Shown piece after piece: positions 8,699-10,805 of a stretch of DNA of 10,805 nucleotides; position 1 is the stretch's first letter, and each line of letters opens with the position of its first letter. The notes below the pieces were generated by a model. The model was not told the DNA's origin. It saw only the letters and a list, made by a program, of their open reading frames with translations, and ran no database searches. Origin of the DNA: Micrococcales bacterium (lineage in GTDB: Bacteria > Actinomycetota > Actinomycetes > S36-B12 > UBA10799); assembly GCA_023252115.1 (NCBI GenBank), contig JAHEXM010000027.1:1-10805 (forward strand). Direction: 5' to 3'. Position numbers and translations under genes: made by a program.

Positions 8699-9361
8699 GT
8701 GCATGTCGTCATCATGGGTTGCGGACGTGTGGGATCTCGGCTTGCCAAGTCCCTCGACCGCCTCGGTCGGTCAATCACCGTCGTGGACCAAGACCCAGAG
8801 TCATTCCGGCGGCTCGGTCCCGACTTCAGCGGAAGCACTGTCAAAGGCATCGGATTCGACCGAGACACCCTGATTTCAGCTGGAATCGAACGCGCTGATG
8901 CCTTTGCTGCGGTGAGTAGTGGTGACAACTCCAACATCATCGCTGCCCGAGTTGCTCGCGAGATTTTCGGCGTCAAGACGGTTGTGGCTCGAATCTATGA
9001 CCCGCGCCGAGCCGAGGTATATGAACGTTTGGGAATCCCCACGGTGGCAACCGTGGCCTGGACGGCTGGCCAGATCCTGCGCCGCATTGACCCCAGCGGC
9101 AGCAGCGAGGAATGGCGGGACGGAACCGGCACTCTGGTTCTCGCGCAGATCGCATACGACGAGGCGTGGATCGGGCACAACATTGACGAGCTGGCAGCAA
9201 GTACGGGCGTGCGCATCGCATTCCTGACCAGATTCGGCGGAACAATGTTCACCGACTCCACAACTGTGCTGCAAGAAGGCGACTTGCTTCACGTGCTTTT
9301 GCACCCCGACGACAAAGAGTCGCTGGTTCTTGCTTTGCGGACACCGCCGGGAGTTGGATGA
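8699..9361 (+). CDS. ceoB: TrkA-family potassium uptake regulator, first of pair (CeoB-like)
   Basis: Cytoplasmic RCK protein of 220 residues. The RCK_N Rossmann domain (about 1-125) has the nucleotide-binding GCGRVG at 7-12 and an acidic Asp30 at the end of the second strand (TVVDQD), as in NAD(H)-binding TrkA/KtrA proteins. The C-terminal RCK_C (TrkA_C) domain spans about 142-216 (IGHNIDELAASTGVRIAFL ... VLQEGDLLHVLL). Such proteins form rings that gate K+ channels or transporters in response to nucleotides. The GTG at 8699 gives the usual family N-terminus MHVVIMGCGRVGS. It is divergent from kimA and ends one base before the second trkA, so the two form an operon and probably work together, as proposed for ceoB-ceoC of mycobacteria. 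Neither gene has a membrane segment and no TrkH/KtrB pore gene is in the window. Confidence 0.9.
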   Translation: MHVVIMGCGRVGSRLAKSLDRLGRSITVVDQDPESFRRLGPDFSGSTVKGIGFDRDTLISAGIERADAFAAVSSGDNSNIIAARVAREIFGVKTVVARIYDPRRAEVYERLGIPTVATVAWTAGQILRRIDPSGSSEEWRDGTGTLVLAQIAYDEAWIGHNIDELAASTGVRIAFLTRFGGTMFTDSTTVLQEGDLLHVLLHPDDKESLVLALRTPPGVG

Positions 9362-9362
9362 C

Positions 9363-10019
9363 ATGAGAGTTGCCATCGCGGGAGCCGGGAAAGTCGGCCG
9401 ATCGATCGCTCGAGAACTGATCGACAACGACCACGAAATCTTGATGCTCGACAAGGACCCTGAAAAGGCACGTCCGGATGTCGTGCGCGGCGCGCGGATC
9501 ATTTTGGCCGATGCGTGCGAGATCTCCTCCCTTGAAGAAGCTGGCTTGCCCTCATGTCAGGTCGTGGTCGCCGCAACCGGTGACGACAAAGTGAATCTCG
9601 TGGTCTCACTCCTGGCTAAGACCGAGTACGGCGTTCCACGTGTGGTTGCCCGAGTCAATCACCCGAAGAACGAATGGCTGTTCGATGAGTCATGGGGAGT
9701 CGATGTTGCCGTGTCGACGCCACGTCTTTTGTCCGCACTCGTTGAAGAAGCCGTCACGGTCGGCGACTTGGTTCGGTTGATGACATTCCGCCAGGGAAGC
9801 GCAAACCTGGTTGAGCTCACTTTGGCGCCTGACTCACACGTGGCTGGTACTCGAGTCGATGGAGTTGGCTGGCCAGCTGACACGGCACTGGTGGCGATCA
9901 TTCGCGGCGGCGCTGTCATTGCCCCGACACCCGATGACACGCTTGAAGCTGGCGATGAATTGATGTTCGTATCAGCGCCCGAGCAAGAGCAATTGCTCGA
10001 GGATTTACTCGGCGACTAG
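9363..10019 (+). CDS. ceoC: TrkA-family potassium uptake regulator, second of pair (CeoC-like)
   Basis: Second RCK protein, 218 residues, paralogous to its neighbour but clearly diverged. GAGKVG (7-12) and Asp30 (LMLDKD) mark the nucleotide-binding RCK_N domain (about 1-125); the RCK_C domain is about 140-215 (NLVELTLAPDSHVAGTRV ... LEAGDELMFVSAPEQ). The ATG at 9363 follows the TGA of the first trkA by one base, with GGAG nine bases before the ATG, so translation is likely coupled. A longer frame starting at 9330 is possible but would overlap the upstream gene and add residues foreign to the family. Probable role is nucleotide-dependent control of K+ uptake, together with the first protein and either KimA or an unlinked pore. 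The stop overlaps that of the convergent DUF3159 gene. Confidence 0.9.
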   Translation: MRVAIAGAGKVGRSIARELIDNDHEILMLDKDPEKARPDVVRGARIILADACEISSLEEAGLPSCQVVVAATGDDKVNLVVSLLAKTEYGVPRVVARVNHPKNEWLFDESWGVDVAVSTPRLLSALVEEAVTVGDLVRLMTFRQGSANLVELTLAPDSHVAGTRVDGVGWPADTALVAIIRGGAVIAPTPDDTLEAGDELMFVSAPEQEQLLEDLLGD

Positions 10020-10021
10020 TC
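10014..10021. other. Shared palindromic stop (GACTAGTC) of two convergent genes
   Basis: TAG at 10017-10019 ends the second trkA on the plus strand, and the complement of 10016-10018 (TAG) ends the DUF3159 gene on the minus strand. A single CTAG inside an 8-base palindrome therefore serves as both stop codons. No intergenic terminator exists here, so termination must occur inside the opposing gene or be Rho-dependent. Confidence 0.85.
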
Positions 10022-10804
10022 AGACTCAGAACCGGCGGCTTCAGTAGCTGAGGCCGTTGCTGCTTCTGCCTTCTTACGCGCTTTTGCAGCCATGAACGGC
10101 GGTTTAACCATCCGGTAGGTCAACCACGCAGCCAATGCATACGGTGGAATGCCGGTGACGATTTTGGCGACTGCGAGTGCACCTACGGCTCCAGCAAAAT
10201 ACAGCGGCAGTTGAACTGCGAGGCGTAACACAAAGACTCCCGCAAATAGCCATGTCGCCATGTTGTACACGCGTCGCAGTTGTGGGTCTTTGCGCCAACC
10301 AGTGAGATCACCGGTGGCGCCACCAACTGCCAGACCCACGATCGGCCAACGAACGAGCACGGAAATTATCAATCCGAGCGCATAGGCCGCGTTGAGCAAC
10401 AACCCAGGTAAGAAGAAGTTCGCAGCGTTACCGGTCTTTGTTGCGATCCATGCAGAGATTGCAACGCCGACGAATCCGGCAAGTACTTGCTGAATGCTTT
10501 GGCGCCGAATCAAGCGCCAGACTGCAATGACGGCACCGGCAATCAGTGCAGCCCAAACTGATGTCTTGAGGTTGTGATGACTTGCGAGATAAACAATCAA
10601 GAAGACAAGCGAGGGCAAACTGCTATCGACCATCCCGCGCCATCCGCCGATAGCGCGCGACAACACCGTTGACTCGCTTGCGTCTTCATTGTCAAACTCG
10701 TGGGCAATGCCGCCAAATTCCGTGGGCATTTGCAAATGCGGATAATGTTCGTCTTGGTGCGCGGGAGGTTCGGGCGTCTCTGAAGTCTCGGACGGTTCAG
10801 CCAC
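10016..10804 (-). CDS. DUF3159 family membrane protein
   Basis: Conserved actinobacterial membrane protein of unknown function (Rv2693c-like). From the GTG at 10804 the frame gives 262 residues: an acidic, Pro-rich soluble N-terminus (1-45), then SRAIGGWRGMVDSSLPSLVFLIVYL, and about six hydrophobic segments near 60-76, 82-98, 107-121, 130-150, 185-205 and 212-230. The family's central NFFLPGLLLNAAYALGLIISVLVRWP region and the following WRKDPQLRRVY loop are present. The C-terminus is an Ala/Lys/Glu-rich cytoplasmic tail. The GTG lies one base from the window edge, so the true start may be outside it. The gene is convergent with the second trkA, an arrangement also recalled from mycobacteria, which hints at but does not prove a link to potassium or membrane homeostasis. 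Confidence 0.85.
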   Translation of the reverse strand: MAEPSETSETPEPPAHQDEHYPHLQMPTEFGGIAHEFDNEDASESTVLSRAIGGWRGMVDSSLPSLVFLIVYLASHHNLKTSVWAALIAGAVIAVWRLIRRQSIQQVLAGFVGVAISAWIATKTGNAANFFLPGLLLNAAYALGLIISVLVRWPIVGLAVGGATGDLTGWRKDPQLRRVYNMATWLFAGVFVLRLAVQLPLYFAGAVGALAVAKIVTGIPPYALAAWLTYRMVKPPFMAAKARKKAEAATASATEAAGSESD

Positions 10805-10805
10805 G

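Noticed and set aside
8634..8700. c-di-AMP (ydaO-type) riboswitch before kimA
   Set aside because: The gap is 65 bases at most, too short for that riboswitch, and I see none of its conserved structure.

Overview
This window looks like chromosomal core sequence from an actinobacterium of moderate GC (my reading is roughly mid-50s percent; not computed). Two things support that. The proteins have actinobacterial signatures, such as the RSYAPT and SHxGMWDMS segments of DXS and the long acidic linker of AcnA. Also, the block RNA methyltransferase(-) / APC permease(-) / trkA(+) / trkA(+) / DUF3159(-) has, from memory, the same order and orientations as Rv2689c-Rv2690c-ceoB-ceoC-Rv2693c of Mycobacterium tuberculosis, with dxs nearby. 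The relatively low GC would fit a free-living aquatic lineage, but that is only inference.

Layout. 1-323 (-): start of a small multi-pass membrane protein that runs off the left edge. 380-2338 (-): dxs, first enzyme of the MEP isoprenoid pathway. 2412-5210 (-): acnA, aconitase, with a strong Shine-Dalgarno. 5250-5275: a perfect 12-bp-arm inverted repeat upstream of acnA that overlaps the end of the next gene. 5264-6562 (-): a TrmA/RlmD-type Fe-S RNA methyltransferase gene, complete in one frame except for an in-frame TGA at a position that is Trp in relatives. 6552-8633 (-): a KimA-type potassium importer of the APC superfamily, overlapping the methyltransferase start. 8699-9361 and 9363-10019 (+): two TrkA/RCK regulatory proteins, divergent from kimA. 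10016-10804 (-): a DUF3159 membrane protein convergent with the second trkA, the two stop codons sharing one CTAG.

How it works together. The right half is a potassium-homeostasis locus: KimA would import K+, and the paired RCK proteins would sense nucleotide and gate or regulate a transporter. No TrkH/KtrB pore subunit is visible, so KimA or an unlinked pore is the likely partner. The left half is housekeeping metabolism (isoprenoid precursor synthesis, TCA cycle, RNA modification). Most genes on the minus strand from kimA to dxs are closely packed and may be partly co-transcribed, with acnA having its own regulated promoter.

There is no gene-free stretch over 100 bases, and I saw no tRNA, rRNA, CRISPR, insertion sequence or other mobile element. 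I do not see a new system here. The two points most worth a second look are the in-frame TGA in the methyltransferase gene and the operator-like palindrome placed across a gene end.
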